A stretch of 64,000 bases of DNA, taken from the NCBI RefSeq assembly GCF_031458075.1, contig NZ_JAVDXT010000001.1, positions 1,674,001 through 1,738,000 of the forward strand, in the 5' to 3' direction. Under the pieces are notes generated by a model that saw nothing but the letters and a program-made list of their open reading frames with translations, ran no database searches and was not told where the DNA came from. How positions within the stretch are numbered: the first letter of the stretch is position 1; each line of letters starts with the position of its first letter. This document shows, piece after piece, positions 50,043-59,341 of the stretch. The position numbers and the translations under genes were made by a program. Source of the stretch: Rhodoferax_B ferrireducens_A. GTDB lineage: Bacteria; Pseudomonadota; Gammaproteobacteria; Burkholderiales; Burkholderiaceae_C.

Positions 50043-51548
50043 ATGAATCGCGAAATGTTGATGTTGGTGGATGCCATTTCACGTGAGAAGAACGTGGAGC
50101 GGGATGTCGTATTTGGCGCCGTGGAGTCGGCTTTGGCGCAAGCCACCAAAAAGCTGTACCAGGGCGAAGTGGATATCCGCGTCGCCTTGGACCGCGATAG
50201 CGGCAACTACGAAACCTTCCGCCGTTGGCTGGTGGTGCCAGACTCTGCCGGTTTGCAAAACCCCGAGGCAGAAGAGCTGGTGTCGGACGTGCGCGACGAC
50301 ATTCCTGACATCGAAGAAGGCGACTACATCGAGAAACCGATCGAGTCCCTGCCGATTGGCCGGATTGGCGCGATGGCCGCCAAGCAGGTCATTCTGCAAA
50401 AGATCCGCGACGCTGAACGCGAAATGCTGCTCAACGACTTCATGAGCCGTGGCGACAAGATTTTTGTCGGTACCGTCAAGCGCATGGACAAGGGCGACAT
50501 CATCGTCGAGAGCGGCCGTGTCGAAGGCCGCCTGCGCCGCAACGAGATGATCCCCAAGGAAAATCTGCGCACCGGTGACCGCGTCCGCGCCATGATTATG
50601 GACGTGGACCTGACCCTGCGCGGTGCCCCCATCATCCTGTCGCGCAGCTCGCCTGCCTACATGGTCGAGCTGTTCCGCCAGGAAGTGCCGGAAATCGAGC
50701 AAGGCCTGCTGGAGATCAAATCCTGCGCCCGTGACCCCGGTTCGCGCGCCAAGATCGCTGTGTTGTCGCACGACAAGCGCGTCGATCCTATCGGCACCTG
50801 CGTCGGCGTGCGTGGTACCCGTGTCAACGGCGTGACCAACGAACTCGCCGGTGAACGCGTCGACATCGTGCTGTGGAGCGAAGACCCCGCCCAGTTCGTG
50901 ATTGGCGCCCTGGCTCCGGCCAACGTCAGCTCGATCGTGGTGGACGAAGAGCGCCACGCGATGGATGTGGTGGTGGACGAAGAAAACCTGGCGATCGCGA
51001 TCGGCCGCGGCGGACAAAACGTGCGCCTGGCCGCCGAATTGACCGGCTGGAAGATCAACATCATGGACGCCGCCGAGTCGGCCCAGAAGCAGGCCACCGA
51101 GACCGATTCCAGCCGCAAGCTGTTCATGGAAAAGCTCGATGTCGACGAAGAAATGGCCGACATCCTGATCCACGAAGGCTTCACCAGCCTGGAAGAAATC
51201 GCCTACGTGCCGCTGCAGGAAATGTTGGAAATCGAAAGCTTCGACGAGGAAACCGTCCACGAGCTGCGTTCGCGTGCCAAAGACGTGCTGTTGACCATGG
51301 AAATTGCCCTGGAAGAAGACGCTGAAGCGGCCGAGCCGGTCTCGCAAGACCTGAACGACCTCGAAGGTCTGACCCCTGAATTGATCGCCAAGCTCCAAGC
51401 CGGCGGCATCCACACACGCGACGATCTGGCCGACTTGGCCGGTGATGAGCTCTCCGAAATTACCGGCCAGTCTGAGGACGAGGCCACGACCTTGATCATG
51501 AAAGCGCGCGCACATTGGTTTACCAATGACGCCGCTTCTCAAGAGTAA
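50043..51548 (+). CDS. nusA: Transcription termination/antitermination factor NusA
   Basis: Binds RNA polymerase and nascent RNA, affecting pausing, termination and antitermination. 501 residues with an N-terminal polymerase-binding domain (1-130), S1 domain (about 135-200, GDKIFVGTVKRMDKGDIIVESG), two KH domains (about 205-345, including LAIAIGRGGQNVRLA) and two C-terminal acidic repeats (about 365 and 435). Conserved order rimP-nusA-infB. In E. coli, NusA represses its own operon; a similar loop is possible here given the hairpin before rimP. Confidence 0.97.
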   Translation: MNREMLMLVDAISREKNVERDVVFGAVESALAQATKKLYQGEVDIRVALDRDSGNYETFRRWLVVPDSAGLQNPEAEELVSDVRDDIPDIEEGDYIEKPIESLPIGRIGAMAAKQVILQKIRDAEREMLLNDFMSRGDKIFVGTVKRMDKGDIIVESGRVEGRLRRNEMIPKENLRTGDRVRAMIMDVDLTLRGAPIILSRSSPAYMVELFRQEVPEIEQGLLEIKSCARDPGSRAKIAVLSHDKRVDPIGTCVGVRGTRVNGVTNELAGERVDIVLWSEDPAQFVIGALAPANVSSIVVDEERHAMDVVVDEENLAIAIGRGGQNVRLAAELTGWKINIMDAAESAQKQATETDSSRKLFMEKLDVDEEMADILIHEGFTSLEEIAYVPLQEMLEIESFDEETVHELRSRAKDVLLTMEIALEEDAEAAEPVSQDLNDLEGLTPELIAKLQAGGIHTRDDLADLAGDELSEITGQSEDEATTLIMKARAHWFTNDAASQE

Positions 51549-51572
51549 TGGTCATGAAAGGTCACACAATAC

Positions 51573-54515
51573 ATGTCCACTACTACCGTCGCCGAGTTTG
51601 CTGCTGAACTCAAAAAATCCCCTGACACCCTGCTGGAACAACTCCGGGGTGCCGGTGTTGCCAAAGCTGCCGTGTCTGACGTTCTGAGCGAGTCCGACAA
51701 GCAGCGTTTGCTGGGCTATCTGCAGGCCAGCCATGGCACAGCCACCCTGGAGCGCAAGAAGATCACCCTGGTGAAGAAATCCACCAGCGAGATCAAGCAA
51801 GCCGACTCCACCGGCCGTGCCCGCACCATCCAGGTGGAAGTGCGCAAGAAGCGTACTTTCATCAAGCGTGAAGACGAGCTGGATGTACCCGCCGAAGCCG
51901 TTGCTGTGCCCGAGCAGGAAGTCGAAGTGCCGGTCAGCAATGCTGCGGAAGAAGCCGAATTGGCCCGCCGTGAAGAAGAAGCCCGCCGCCAGGTTGAGCT
52001 GATGCGCCGCCAGGAAGAAGAACTGATCGAGAAGCGCCGCCAGCGCGAAGAGCAGGAAGCCCGCGACCGTGTAGCTGCTGAAAAAGCTGCTGCTGCGAGC
52101 GAGGCTGCTGAACGCGCCCAGGCCGAACAACAAAAGGCCGCCGTACCTGCGCCACCGTTATCTGCTGTGGGGCAAAACATCAACGCTGCGGCCGACGCCG
52201 CTGCGCTGGCCAAGGTCCAGGCCGAGGCCGCTGCTGTACAAGCCAAGGCGCAAGCCGATGCCGATGCCCGCGCCAAAGTCGCTGCCGAGTCCAAGGCCCG
52301 TGCCGACGAAGAAGCTGCCCGTGTGGTGGACCTGGGTGACCGCCGCCGCAAGGCCGAAGCCGAGGCTGCCGCCATCCGCTTGATGATGTCCACGCCCAAG
52401 AAGGTGCTGGTCGCCAAGAAGCCGGAAGAACCCAAGCCTGCCGCCAAGCCCGCCGTGGCCGATGCGGCCAAGGCCGGCATGAAGGGCACGCTGCACAAGC
52501 CTGCAGCGGGCACTGCGCCAGCCAAACCTGCCGCCAATGCACCGGCTACGCCGGGTACCGGCACGGGCAAGGAAGTCAAATCCGCCAAGCTGTCCAGCAG
52601 CTGGGCCGATCCGGCCAAGAAGAAGCCGCTGCCTACGCGTGGCGACTCCAGTGGCGGCGTGGGCCGTGGCAACTGGCGTGGTGGTCCGCGTGGCCGCCGT
52701 GGCAGCAATGACCGCGACCAGCGTGACGACAATATGTCGCAAGCACCGGTGGAAGCGCGCACGATTGAAGTGCACGTGCCTGAAACCATCACCGTGGCCG
52801 AACTGGCCCACAAGATGGCAGTCAAGGCCTCCGAGGTGATCAAGCACCTGATGAAGCTGGGCCAGATGGTTTCCATCAACCAGCCTTTGGACCAGGACAC
52901 GGCCATGATCGTGGTCGAGGAAATGGGCCACAAGGCCGTGGTTGCTGCGCTGGACGATCCAGAAGCATTTACCGCTGAAGAAGTGCAACAGCAAGAGTCC
53001 GAATCCTTGCCGCGTGCACCGGTCGTGACCGTCATGGGCCACGTCGACCACGGCAAGACCTCGCTGCTGGATTACATCCGCCGCGCCAAGGTGGCCTCCG
53101 GCGAAGCCGGCGGCATTACCCAGCACATCGGTGCCTACCATGTGGAAACTGCGCGTGGCGTGGTGTCCTTCCTGGATACCCCGGGCCACGAAGCGTTTAC
53201 CGCCATGCGTGCCCGTGGTGCGCAAGCGACCGACATCGTCATTCTGGTGGTAGCTGCCGACGACGGCGTGATGCCGCAAACCAAAGAAGCCATCAAGCAC
53301 GCAAAAGCCGCTGGTGTGCCCATCGTGGTGGCGATCAACAAGATCGATAAACCCGATTCGAACCCCGAGCGCGTGAAGAACGAGCTGGTGATCGAAGACG
53401 TGATCCCCGAAGACTTCGGTGGTAGCTCGCCTTTCGTCTCCGTGTCGGCCAAAACCGGCCAGGGTATCGACGAACTGCTGGAACAAGTGCTGTTGCAGGC
53501 CGAAGTGCTGGAACTGAAGGCACCGGTCGATGCCATGGCCAAGGGCCTGGTGATCGAAGCCCGTCTGGACAAGGGCAAGGGCCCGGTGGCCACCGTGCTG
53601 GTGCAGTCGGGTACGCTGAAGACCGGCGACATCGTGCTGGCGGGTTCTACCTACGGCCGCGTGCGTGCCATGCTGGACGAGAACGGCAAGCCGTCCAAGT
53701 CCGCAGGTCCGTCGATCCCGGTGGAAATCCAGGGTCTGACCGAAGTACCGCAAGCTGGTGATGAATTCATGGTCTTGCTCGACGAACGTCGGGCCCGTGA
53801 AATCGCCACCTACCGTGCCGGCAAGTTCCGTAACACCAAGCTGGCCAAGCTGCAGGCCGCCAAGCTGGAAACCATGTTCACCGACATCACGGCGGGCGAG
53901 GTCAAGATGCTGCCGATCATCGTCAAGGCCGATGTGCAGGGTTCGCAAGAAGCTTTGGCCCAGTCGCTGCTCAAGCTGTCGACCGACGAAGTCAAGGTGC
54001 AAATGGTCTACGCCGCTGTGGGCGGGATCAGCGAGTCCGACGTCAATCTGGCGATCGCCTCCAAGGCCATCGTGATCGGTTTCAATGTGCGTGCCGATGC
54101 CGGCGCGCGCAAGCTGGCCGAGAACAATGCTGTCGACCTGAAGTACTACAACATCATTTACGACGCCGTCGATGAGTTGAAGGCAGCGATGGCCGGTATG
54201 CTGGCTCCCGAGCAACGCGAAGAAGTCATCGGTATGGCCGAGATCCGCACCGTGTTCGTGGCCTCCAAGATTGGTACGGTTGCAGGCTGTATGGTCACCA
54301 ACGGTTCCGTCAACCGCAGTGCCCGCTTCCGTCTGCTGCGCGAAAACATCGTCATCTACACCGGTGAAATTGATTCGCTCAAGCGCGTCAAGGACGATGT
54401 ACGCGAAGTGCGCGAAGGCTTCGAGTGCGGTATCAAGCTCAAGAACTACAACGACATCGCCGTCGGCGACCAGTTGGAATTCTTTGAGATCAAAGAAATC
54501 GCCCGTACCCTGTAA
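51573..54515 (+). CDS. infB: Translation initiation factor IF-2
   Basis: GTPase that delivers initiator tRNA to the ribosome. 980 residues: an N-terminal IF2_N domain (1-52), a long charged Ala/Glu/Arg/Lys-rich linker (about 100-390), a second IF2_N domain (from about 394), and the G domain with G1 GHVDHGKT at 489-496, DTPGHEA and NKIDKPD, then domains II-IV. Ordinary betaproteobacterial form. The stop TAA overlaps the rbfA ATG by one base. Confidence 0.98.
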   Translation: MSTTTVAEFAAELKKSPDTLLEQLRGAGVAKAAVSDVLSESDKQRLLGYLQASHGTATLERKKITLVKKSTSEIKQADSTGRARTIQVEVRKKRTFIKREDELDVPAEAVAVPEQEVEVPVSNAAEEAELARREEEARRQVELMRRQEEELIEKRRQREEQEARDRVAAEKAAAASEAAERAQAEQQKAAVPAPPLSAVGQNINAAADAAALAKVQAEAAAVQAKAQADADARAKVAAESKARADEEAARVVDLGDRRRKAEAEAAAIRLMMSTPKKVLVAKKPEEPKPAAKPAVADAAKAGMKGTLHKPAAGTAPAKPAANAPATPGTGTGKEVKSAKLSSSWADPAKKKPLPTRGDSSGGVGRGNWRGGPRGRRGSNDRDQRDDNMSQAPVEARTIEVHVPETITVAELAHKMAVKASEVIKHLMKLGQMVSINQPLDQDTAMIVVEEMGHKAVVAALDDPEAFTAEEVQQQESESLPRAPVVTVMGHVDHGKTSLLDYIRRAKVASGEAGGITQHIGAYHVETARGVVSFLDTPGHEAFTAMRARGAQATDIVILVVAADDGVMPQTKEAIKHAKAAGVPIVVAINKIDKPDSNPERVKNELVIEDVIPEDFGGSSPFVSVSAKTGQGIDELLEQVLLQAEVLELKAPVDAMAKGLVIEARLDKGKGPVATVLVQSGTLKTGDIVLAGSTYGRVRAMLDENGKPSKSAGPSIPVEIQGLTEVPQAGDEFMVLLDERRAREIATYRAGKFRNTKLAKLQAAKLETMFTDITAGEVKMLPIIVKADVQGSQEALAQSLLKLSTDEVKVQMVYAAVGGISESDVNLAIASKAIVIGFNVRADAGARKLAENNAVDLKYYNIIYDAVDELKAAMAGMLAPEQREEVIGMAEIRTVFVASKIGTVAGCMVTNGSVNRSARFRLLRENIVIYTGEIDSLKRVKDDVREVREGFECGIKLKNYNDIAVGDQLEFFEIKEIARTL

Positions 54516-54886
54516 TGGTCAAACGCAAAGCCGCTGCGCCGAATCGCAGCCTCAAAGTCGCCGACCAGATCCAGCGGGATCTGACCGAGCTGATCGCCCG
54601 CGAGTTGAAAGACCCGCGGGTGGGCATGGTCACCATCCAGGCGGTCGAGGTCACGCCCGACTATGCGCACGCCAAGGTGTTCTTCAGCGTGCTGACGGGC
54701 AACCCGGACGAATGCACCGAGGGCTTGAACCAGGCCGCAGGCTTTCTGCGCGCCGGTTTGTTCAAGCGCTTGCACATCCATACCGTGCCGACTTTGCACT
54801 TTCACTTTGACCGGACCACCGAGAAAGCCTCCGACATGAACGCGCTGATTGCGCGGGCGGTGGCATCCCGGGCCAAGGAAGACTGA
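54515..54886 (+). CDS. rbfA: Ribosome-binding factor A
   Basis: 123-residue cold-shock 30S assembly factor with a KH-type fold. Family blocks: RSLKVADQIQRDLTELIARELKDPRVGMVTIQAVEVTPDYAHAKVF seen over residues 9-54. One-base overlap with infB and five bases to truB, so all three are one transcript. Confidence 0.95.
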   Translation: MVKRKAAAPNRSLKVADQIQRDLTELIARELKDPRVGMVTIQAVEVTPDYAHAKVFFSVLTGNPDECTEGLNQAAGFLRAGLFKRLHIHTVPTLHFHFDRTTEKASDMNALIARAVASRAKED

Positions 54887-54891
54887 GCACC

Positions 54892-55866
54892 ATGACCGCA
54901 ACGCCACGTGTACGGGTTGCCAGACGCCCCGTGCACGGGGTGCTGCTGCTGGACAAGCCTCTGGGCCTGTCGAGTAACGACGCGCTGCAAAAAGTGAAAT
55001 GGCTGCTGCGCGGCGAGAAGGCGGGCCATACCGGCACGCTGGACCCGCTGGCCACCGGTGTGCTGCCCCTGTGTTTTGGGGCTGCCACCAAGTTCAGCCA
55101 GCTGCACCTGGATGCCGACAAAACCTATCTGGCCGTGGCCCGGTTGGGCGTCAAGACCAGTACCGGCGATGCCGAAGGCGATGTGATCGAGACCCGGCCG
55201 GTGGCGGTGACGCAGTCGCAGATCGATACGGTGGTGCGCCGCTTTACCGGCCCGATTCAACAGGTGCCGCCGATGTACAGCGCCTTGAAGCGCGATGGCA
55301 AGGCTTTGTATGAGTACGCACGTGAAGGCATAGAGATTGAGCGGCCTGCACGGGATGTGGAGATTTTTCAGCTGGAAGTGGCTTTGGCCGAGGTGGAATC
55401 TGCGCATGAAGCTATAAAAATAATAGCTAAATGCAGCAAAGGAACCTATATCCGCACGCTGGGCGAAGACATAGGCGAGGCCCTGGGTTGCGGTGCGCAT
55501 CTGACGGGCTTGCGCCGGATTGCCACCGGCGACTTCGTGATTGGCCAATGTGTCACCTTGGCGGCGCTCGAGGCCATGACCGAAGACGAGCGGCTGGCGT
55601 GCCTGCTGCCGGTGGATGCGCTGCTGCCGCAACACCGGCGTGTCACGCTGGATACGGAGAATGCAGGGCGCTTCCTGAGCGGTGTGCGCCGCCGGGGTGA
55701 CTGGCCGGACGCTGCCCATGTGGCGGTCTACAGCGAAAACCCACCGGCTTTGCTGGGCACAGCCCAGGTGAAGAGCGGTGAATTGATACCAGGGCGACTG
55801 CTAAGCCCGCTGGATATTGGCCAGATTTTGGCCCAGGCGCAAAAAGCAGAGAGCCAACCGATTTAG
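54892..55866 (+). CDS. truB: tRNA pseudouridine(55) synthase TruB
   Basis: Makes pseudouridine 55 in the T loop of tRNAs. 324 residues. The catalytic Asp51 is in HTGTLDPLATGVLPLC, and other TruB blocks are QVPPMYSALKRDGKALYEYAREG and CSKGTYIRTLGEDIG. Just before the last block, residues about 171-181 (AHEAIKIIAK) derive from the dispersed repeat, lengthening a loop that is shorter in E. coli. The C-terminal PUA domain is complete. Twelve bases to typA. Confidence 0.96.
   Translation: MTATPRVRVARRPVHGVLLLDKPLGLSSNDALQKVKWLLRGEKAGHTGTLDPLATGVLPLCFGAATKFSQLHLDADKTYLAVARLGVKTSTGDAEGDVIETRPVAVTQSQIDTVVRRFTGPIQQVPPMYSALKRDGKALYEYAREGIEIERPARDVEIFQLEVALAEVESAHEAIKIIAKCSKGTYIRTLGEDIGEALGCGAHLTGLRRIATGDFVIGQCVTLAALEAMTEDERLACLLPVDALLPQHRRVTLDTENAGRFLSGVRRRGDWPDAAHVAVYSENPPALLGTAQVKSGELIPGRLLSPLDIGQILAQAQKAESQPI
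55400..55430 (+). repeat. Dispersed palindromic repeat, copy 6 (inside truB)
   Basis: CTGCGCATGAAGCTAT then AAAAATAATAGCT, a partial copy with the AT-rich near-palindrome intact. Read in frame as EAIKIIAK. Confidence 0.65.
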
Positions 55867-55878
55867 GAGTAGAGAAAT

Positions 55879-57702
55879 ATGAGCATTAAACAAATCCGTA
55901 ATATCGCCATCATCGCCCACGTCGATCATGGCAAGACCACCATGGTCGACCAGCTGCTGCGCCAGTCCGGTACCTTTGCCGAACACGAAAAAGTGGTCGA
56001 CACCGTGATGGACAACAACGCCATCGAAAAAGAACGTGGCATCACGATTCTGGCCAAGAACTGCGCCGTGACCTGGGAAGGCACGCACATCAACATCGTC
56101 GACACCCCCGGTCACGCGGACTTCGGCGGTGAAGTGGAACGTGCGCTGTCCATGGTTGACGGCGTGGTGCTGCTGATCGATGCGCAAGAAGGCCCTATGC
56201 CGCAAACCCGTTTCGTGACCAAGAAGGCCTTGGCCCTGGGTCTGAAGCCGATTCTGGTGGTGAACAAGGTGGACAAGCCCGGTGCGCGTCCCGACTTCGT
56301 GGTCAACGCGGCTTTCGACCTGTTCGACAAGCTGGGCGCCACCGACGAACAGCTGGACTTCCCCGTGGTGTATGCCTCTGGCATCAACGGCTGGTCGTCG
56401 CTGGAAGAAGGTGCGCAGGGCGAACAGTGGGGCCCCGACATGTCGGCCCTGTTCAACACCGTGCTCAAGCATGTGCCAGCGCAAAAGGGCGACCCCGAAG
56501 CGCCGCTGCAGCTGCAGATTTCGGCACTCGACTTCTCGTCTTTCGTCGGCCGTATCGGCGTGGGCCGCATCAGCCAAGGCACGATCAAGCCCATGATGGA
56601 CGTGGTGGTCATGGAAGGTCCGGACGGCAAGCCCGTCAAAGGCCGTATCAACCAGGTCCTGACCTTCCAAGGTCTGGAGCGCGTGCAGGCTGCTGAAGCC
56701 GGCCCCGGCGAGATCGTGCTGATCAACGGTATTGGCGACATCGGCATCGGCGTGACCATCACCGATCCGGTCAACCCTGCACCGCTGCCCATGCTGAAGG
56801 TGGATGAGCCCACCCTGACCATGAACTTCTGCGTCAACACCAGCCCGCTGGCTGGCCGCGAAGGCAAGTACGTGACCAGCCGCCAGATCTGGGACCGCCT
56901 GCAAAAAGAACTGCAACACAACGTGGCTCTGCGCGTCAAGGAAACTGACGAAGAAGGTATCTTCGAAGTCATGGGCCGCGGCGAACTGCACTTGACCATC
57001 CTGCTGGAAAACATGCGCCGCGAAGGCTATGAGCTGGCCGTGTCCAAGCCCCGCGTGGTGATGAAGGAAGTCAACGGCGAGAAGTACGAACCCATCGAAC
57101 TGGTGACCGCCGACATCGAAGACGCCCACCAAGGTGGCGTGATGCAAGCCCTGGGTGAGCGCAAGGGCGAGCTGGTGAACATGGAGCCGGACGGCCGTGG
57201 CCGAGTCCGTCTCGAATACCGCATCCCGGCCCGTGGCCTGATCGGTTTCACCAACGAATTCCTGAACTTGACCCGCGGTTCCGGCCTGATCTCCAACATC
57301 TTCGACACCTACGAGCCGCACAAAGGCGACATCGGTGGCCGCAAGAATGGCGTGCTGATCTCCATGGACGCCGGTGAAATCTTCACCTACGCGCTGGGCA
57401 AGCTGGACGACCGCGGCCGCATGTTCGTGCGCGCCAACGATCCGGTGTACGAAGGCATGATCGTCGGCATCCACAGCCGCGACAACGACCTGGTGGTCAA
57501 CGCCACGCGTACCAAGCAGCTGACCAACTTCCGCGTGTCCGGCAAGGAAGACGCGATCAAGATCACGCCGCCGATCGACTGCACGCTGGAATACGGCGTC
57601 GAGTTCATCGAGGACGACGAGCTGGTGGAAATCACGCCCAAGTCGATCCGTCTGCGCAAGCGCTACCTGACCGAAAGCGAACGCAAGCGCGCTGGCCGTT
57701 GA
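55879..57702 (+). CDS. typA: Ribosome-associated GTPase TypA/BipA
   Basis: 607-residue translational GTPase that aids 50S assembly and stress adaptation. G1 AHVDHGKTTM at residues 13-22, DTPGHADFGGEVERA, NKVDKPGARPDFV, and the C-terminal BipA domain (GRGRVRLEYRIPARGLIGFTNEF over about residues 439-461). Normal length. GGAGTAGAGAAAT precedes the ATG. Followed by an intrinsic terminator at 57744. Confidence 0.97.
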   Translation: MSIKQIRNIAIIAHVDHGKTTMVDQLLRQSGTFAEHEKVVDTVMDNNAIEKERGITILAKNCAVTWEGTHINIVDTPGHADFGGEVERALSMVDGVVLLIDAQEGPMPQTRFVTKKALALGLKPILVVNKVDKPGARPDFVVNAAFDLFDKLGATDEQLDFPVVYASGINGWSSLEEGAQGEQWGPDMSALFNTVLKHVPAQKGDPEAPLQLQISALDFSSFVGRIGVGRISQGTIKPMMDVVVMEGPDGKPVKGRINQVLTFQGLERVQAAEAGPGEIVLINGIGDIGIGVTITDPVNPAPLPMLKVDEPTLTMNFCVNTSPLAGREGKYVTSRQIWDRLQKELQHNVALRVKETDEEGIFEVMGRGELHLTILLENMRREGYELAVSKPRVVMKEVNGEKYEPIELVTADIEDAHQGGVMQALGERKGELVNMEPDGRGRVRLEYRIPARGLIGFTNEFLNLTRGSGLISNIFDTYEPHKGDIGGRKNGVLISMDAGEIFTYALGKLDDRGRMFVRANDPVYEGMIVGIHSRDNDLVVNATRTKQLTNFRVSGKEDAIKITPPIDCTLEYGVEFIEDDELVEITPKSIRLRKRYLTESERKRAGR

Positions 57703-57743
57703 TCGGTAGCCGCGTCCACCATTAGGTGGATGACTGGCCGCTG

Positions 57744-57778
57744 AAACCCCGGACGCTTTGCGGCGTGCCGGGGTTTTT
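57744..57778 (+). terminator. Intrinsic terminator after typA
   Basis: Stem AAACCCCGG / CCGGGGTTT around a 15-base loop, followed by further T. It ends the rimP-to-typA transcript, 42 bases past the stop. Confidence 0.85.
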
Positions 57779-57806
57779 CTTTGCCTGCCTGATTGACAAT
57801 GTAAAT

Positions 57807-58700
57807 ATGAAGCTATCCCATTCCCACGCTGTGTTCATGATGGTCCTGGTCACGCTGATGTGGTCCATCGCCGGCGTTACCACCCGGCACCTGGAGTCGG
57901 CGCACAGCTTTGAAATCACCTTCTGGCGCAGCGCTTTCACCGTGTTGTCGCTGCTGGTGATACTGCCGCTGCTGCAGGGCCGCGTGGTGTTCACCAAGAT
58001 CCGCCAGGGCGGCACGGCGCTGTGGCTGTCGGGCATCTGCTGGTCGGTGATGTTCACCGCCTTCATGGTGGCGCTGAGCATGAGCCCGGTGGCCAATGTA
58101 CTGGTGACCATGGCCTTGGGCCCCTTGTTCACCGCCTTGCTGGCTCGCATCTTCATCGGCCACCGGCTGCCGCTGCGGACCTGGGTGGCGATTGCGGTGG
58201 CTGGCGTGGGTATTGCCACCATGTACGGCACCCAGCTGAGCCTGGCCGGCGACTCCGGCCAGTGGGTCGGCACCCTGGTCGCGCTGTGCGTGCCGATTGC
58301 CGGTGCGGTCAACTGGACGGTGGTGCAGCGCAGCCACGCCAAGGGCCAGGATGTGGACCTGGTGCCTTCGGTGCTGGTCGGCGCCATCTTGTCGACGGCG
58401 CTGACCTTGCCGCTGGCCTTGCCGTTCCAGGCCACGCCGCACGACGTCGGCCTGCTGGCCATGCTGGGCGCGGTGCAGCTGGCGATTCCCTGCGTGCTAT
58501 CGGTGTGGTGCGCACGGGTGCTGAAGGCGCCCGAGGTGTCCTTGCTGCAACTGCTGGAAGTGCTGTTCGGCATCGTTCTGGTGTGGCTGGGCGCGGGCGA
58601 GGCACCGGCCCAGTCGGTGCTGCTGGGCGGCTCGCTGGTGCTGGGCGCCCTGGTGGCGAACGAGCTGCTCGGCTGGTGGCAGCGTAAAAGCCTGGTCTAA
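57807..58700 (+). CDS. EamA/DMT-family transporter A
   Basis: 297-residue drug/metabolite transporter with ten helices in two EamA repeats. I start it at ATG 57807 (MKLSHSHAVFMMVLVTLMWSIAG), since an upstream frame would run through the typA terminator. The first repeat shows WSIAGVTTRHLESAHSFEITFWRS and the second PIAGAVNWTVVQRS. Probable metabolite exporter; substrate unknown. It ends eight bases before a convergent gene. Confidence 0.85.
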   Translation: MKLSHSHAVFMMVLVTLMWSIAGVTTRHLESAHSFEITFWRSAFTVLSLLVILPLLQGRVVFTKIRQGGTALWLSGICWSVMFTAFMVALSMSPVANVLVTMALGPLFTALLARIFIGHRLPLRTWVAIAVAGVGIATMYGTQLSLAGDSGQWVGTLVALCVPIAGAVNWTVVQRSHAKGQDVDLVPSVLVGAILSTALTLPLALPFQATPHDVGLLAMLGAVQLAIPCVLSVWCARVLKAPEVSLLQLLEVLFGIVLVWLGAGEAPAQSVLLGGSLVLGALVANELLGWWQRKSLV

Positions 58701-58708
58701 CGATCTGC

Positions 58709-59224
58709 TCAGCGCAGGCTGGTGCGCTGGCGTTCGACTGCGGCCTGTTCGCGTTCCACGTCTTCACGCATGGCCCGTACCTCGGCCAGCGCCTTGTGAA
58801 AGCCGTGCACCGCGCGGTCGATTTCCTGTGGCGGGGCTTCGTCCAGCTGGTGGTGGCTGGAGCTGACAAATTCCTGCGCCTGGTTGGCAATCTCGCCGGC
58901 CAGGTCGGCCTTGGTGTCGGCCATCTGCTGCGACTGCTGCATGTCGATGTCGCCAAACGAATCGGCAAACAAGCCCAGCAAGCCGTAAGCCCGGCTCAGC
59001 TCGGCCGCCAGGCGCTGCGCGTGTTCGGCTTCGCGCTGCACGGCGCTGGCGGCGGCCACCGCTTCATGCACTTCCTGCTGCCGCAGCAGCAGCGCTGTGG
59101 CCGTCTGGGCATCGCGGGCGGCGCCGGCCGCGCGGCGTGCGACATAGGCTGCCATCGCGGCCAGTGCCAGGCACAGCAGGCAGATGAGCGTGGCGGCCAG
59201 GGAGAAAACTTCGGCAGTGGTCAT
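58709..59224 (-). CDS. Membrane-anchored coiled-coil protein of unknown function
   Basis: 171 residues: one N-terminal membrane helix (about 8-28, LAATLICLLCLALAAMAAYVA) followed by a long Ala/Glu/Gln-rich helix (about 30-165) likely to form a coiled coil, with a short break (SFGDIDMQQSQQMADTKAD). It is not a methyl-accepting receptor: no signalling hairpin. I do not recognise a family. Coding composition and the clear domain layout support a real gene. Repeat copy 7 lies just upstream of its start. Confidence 0.65.
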   Translation of the reverse strand: MTTAEVFSLAATLICLLCLALAAMAAYVARRAAGAARDAQTATALLLRQQEVHEAVAAASAVQREAEHAQRLAAELSRAYGLLGLFADSFGDIDMQQSQQMADTKADLAGEIANQAQEFVSSSHHQLDEAPPQEIDRAVHGFHKALAEVRAMREDVEREQAAVERQRTSLR

Positions 59225-59250
59225 AGCGTCCTGGGGTAGAGGCTTTAAGC

Positions 59251-59300
59251 AAAATAGGCAGTTTGCGCTTATTCTGCTTGCGCGGGCTGCTATAAAAAGC
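59251..59300 (+). repeat. Dispersed palindromic repeat, copy 7 (intergenic)
   Basis: AAAATAGGCAGTTTGCGCTT, then GCTTGCGCGGGCTGCTATAA. Best by-eye match to copy 2 read on the minus strand. It lies in the gap between the coiled-coil gene start and the end of malQ. Confidence 0.6.
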
Positions 59301-59341
59301 AGAGTGATTCACACATTGTGCCCCAGATCGCCGGCTCTTCG

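Noticed and set aside
52158..54215. 685-codon open frame antisense to infB
   Set aside because: Translation is a mirror of the GC-rich coding strand with no known domain; IF-2 on the other strand is certain.
55801..57474. 557-codon open frame antisense to typA
   Set aside because: Artefact of GC-rich third positions; no motif, no start signal.
2697..59300. CRISPR array as an explanation for the repeats
   Set aside because: Copies are kilobases apart, vary in sequence, lie in both orientations and have no regular spacers or cas genes.
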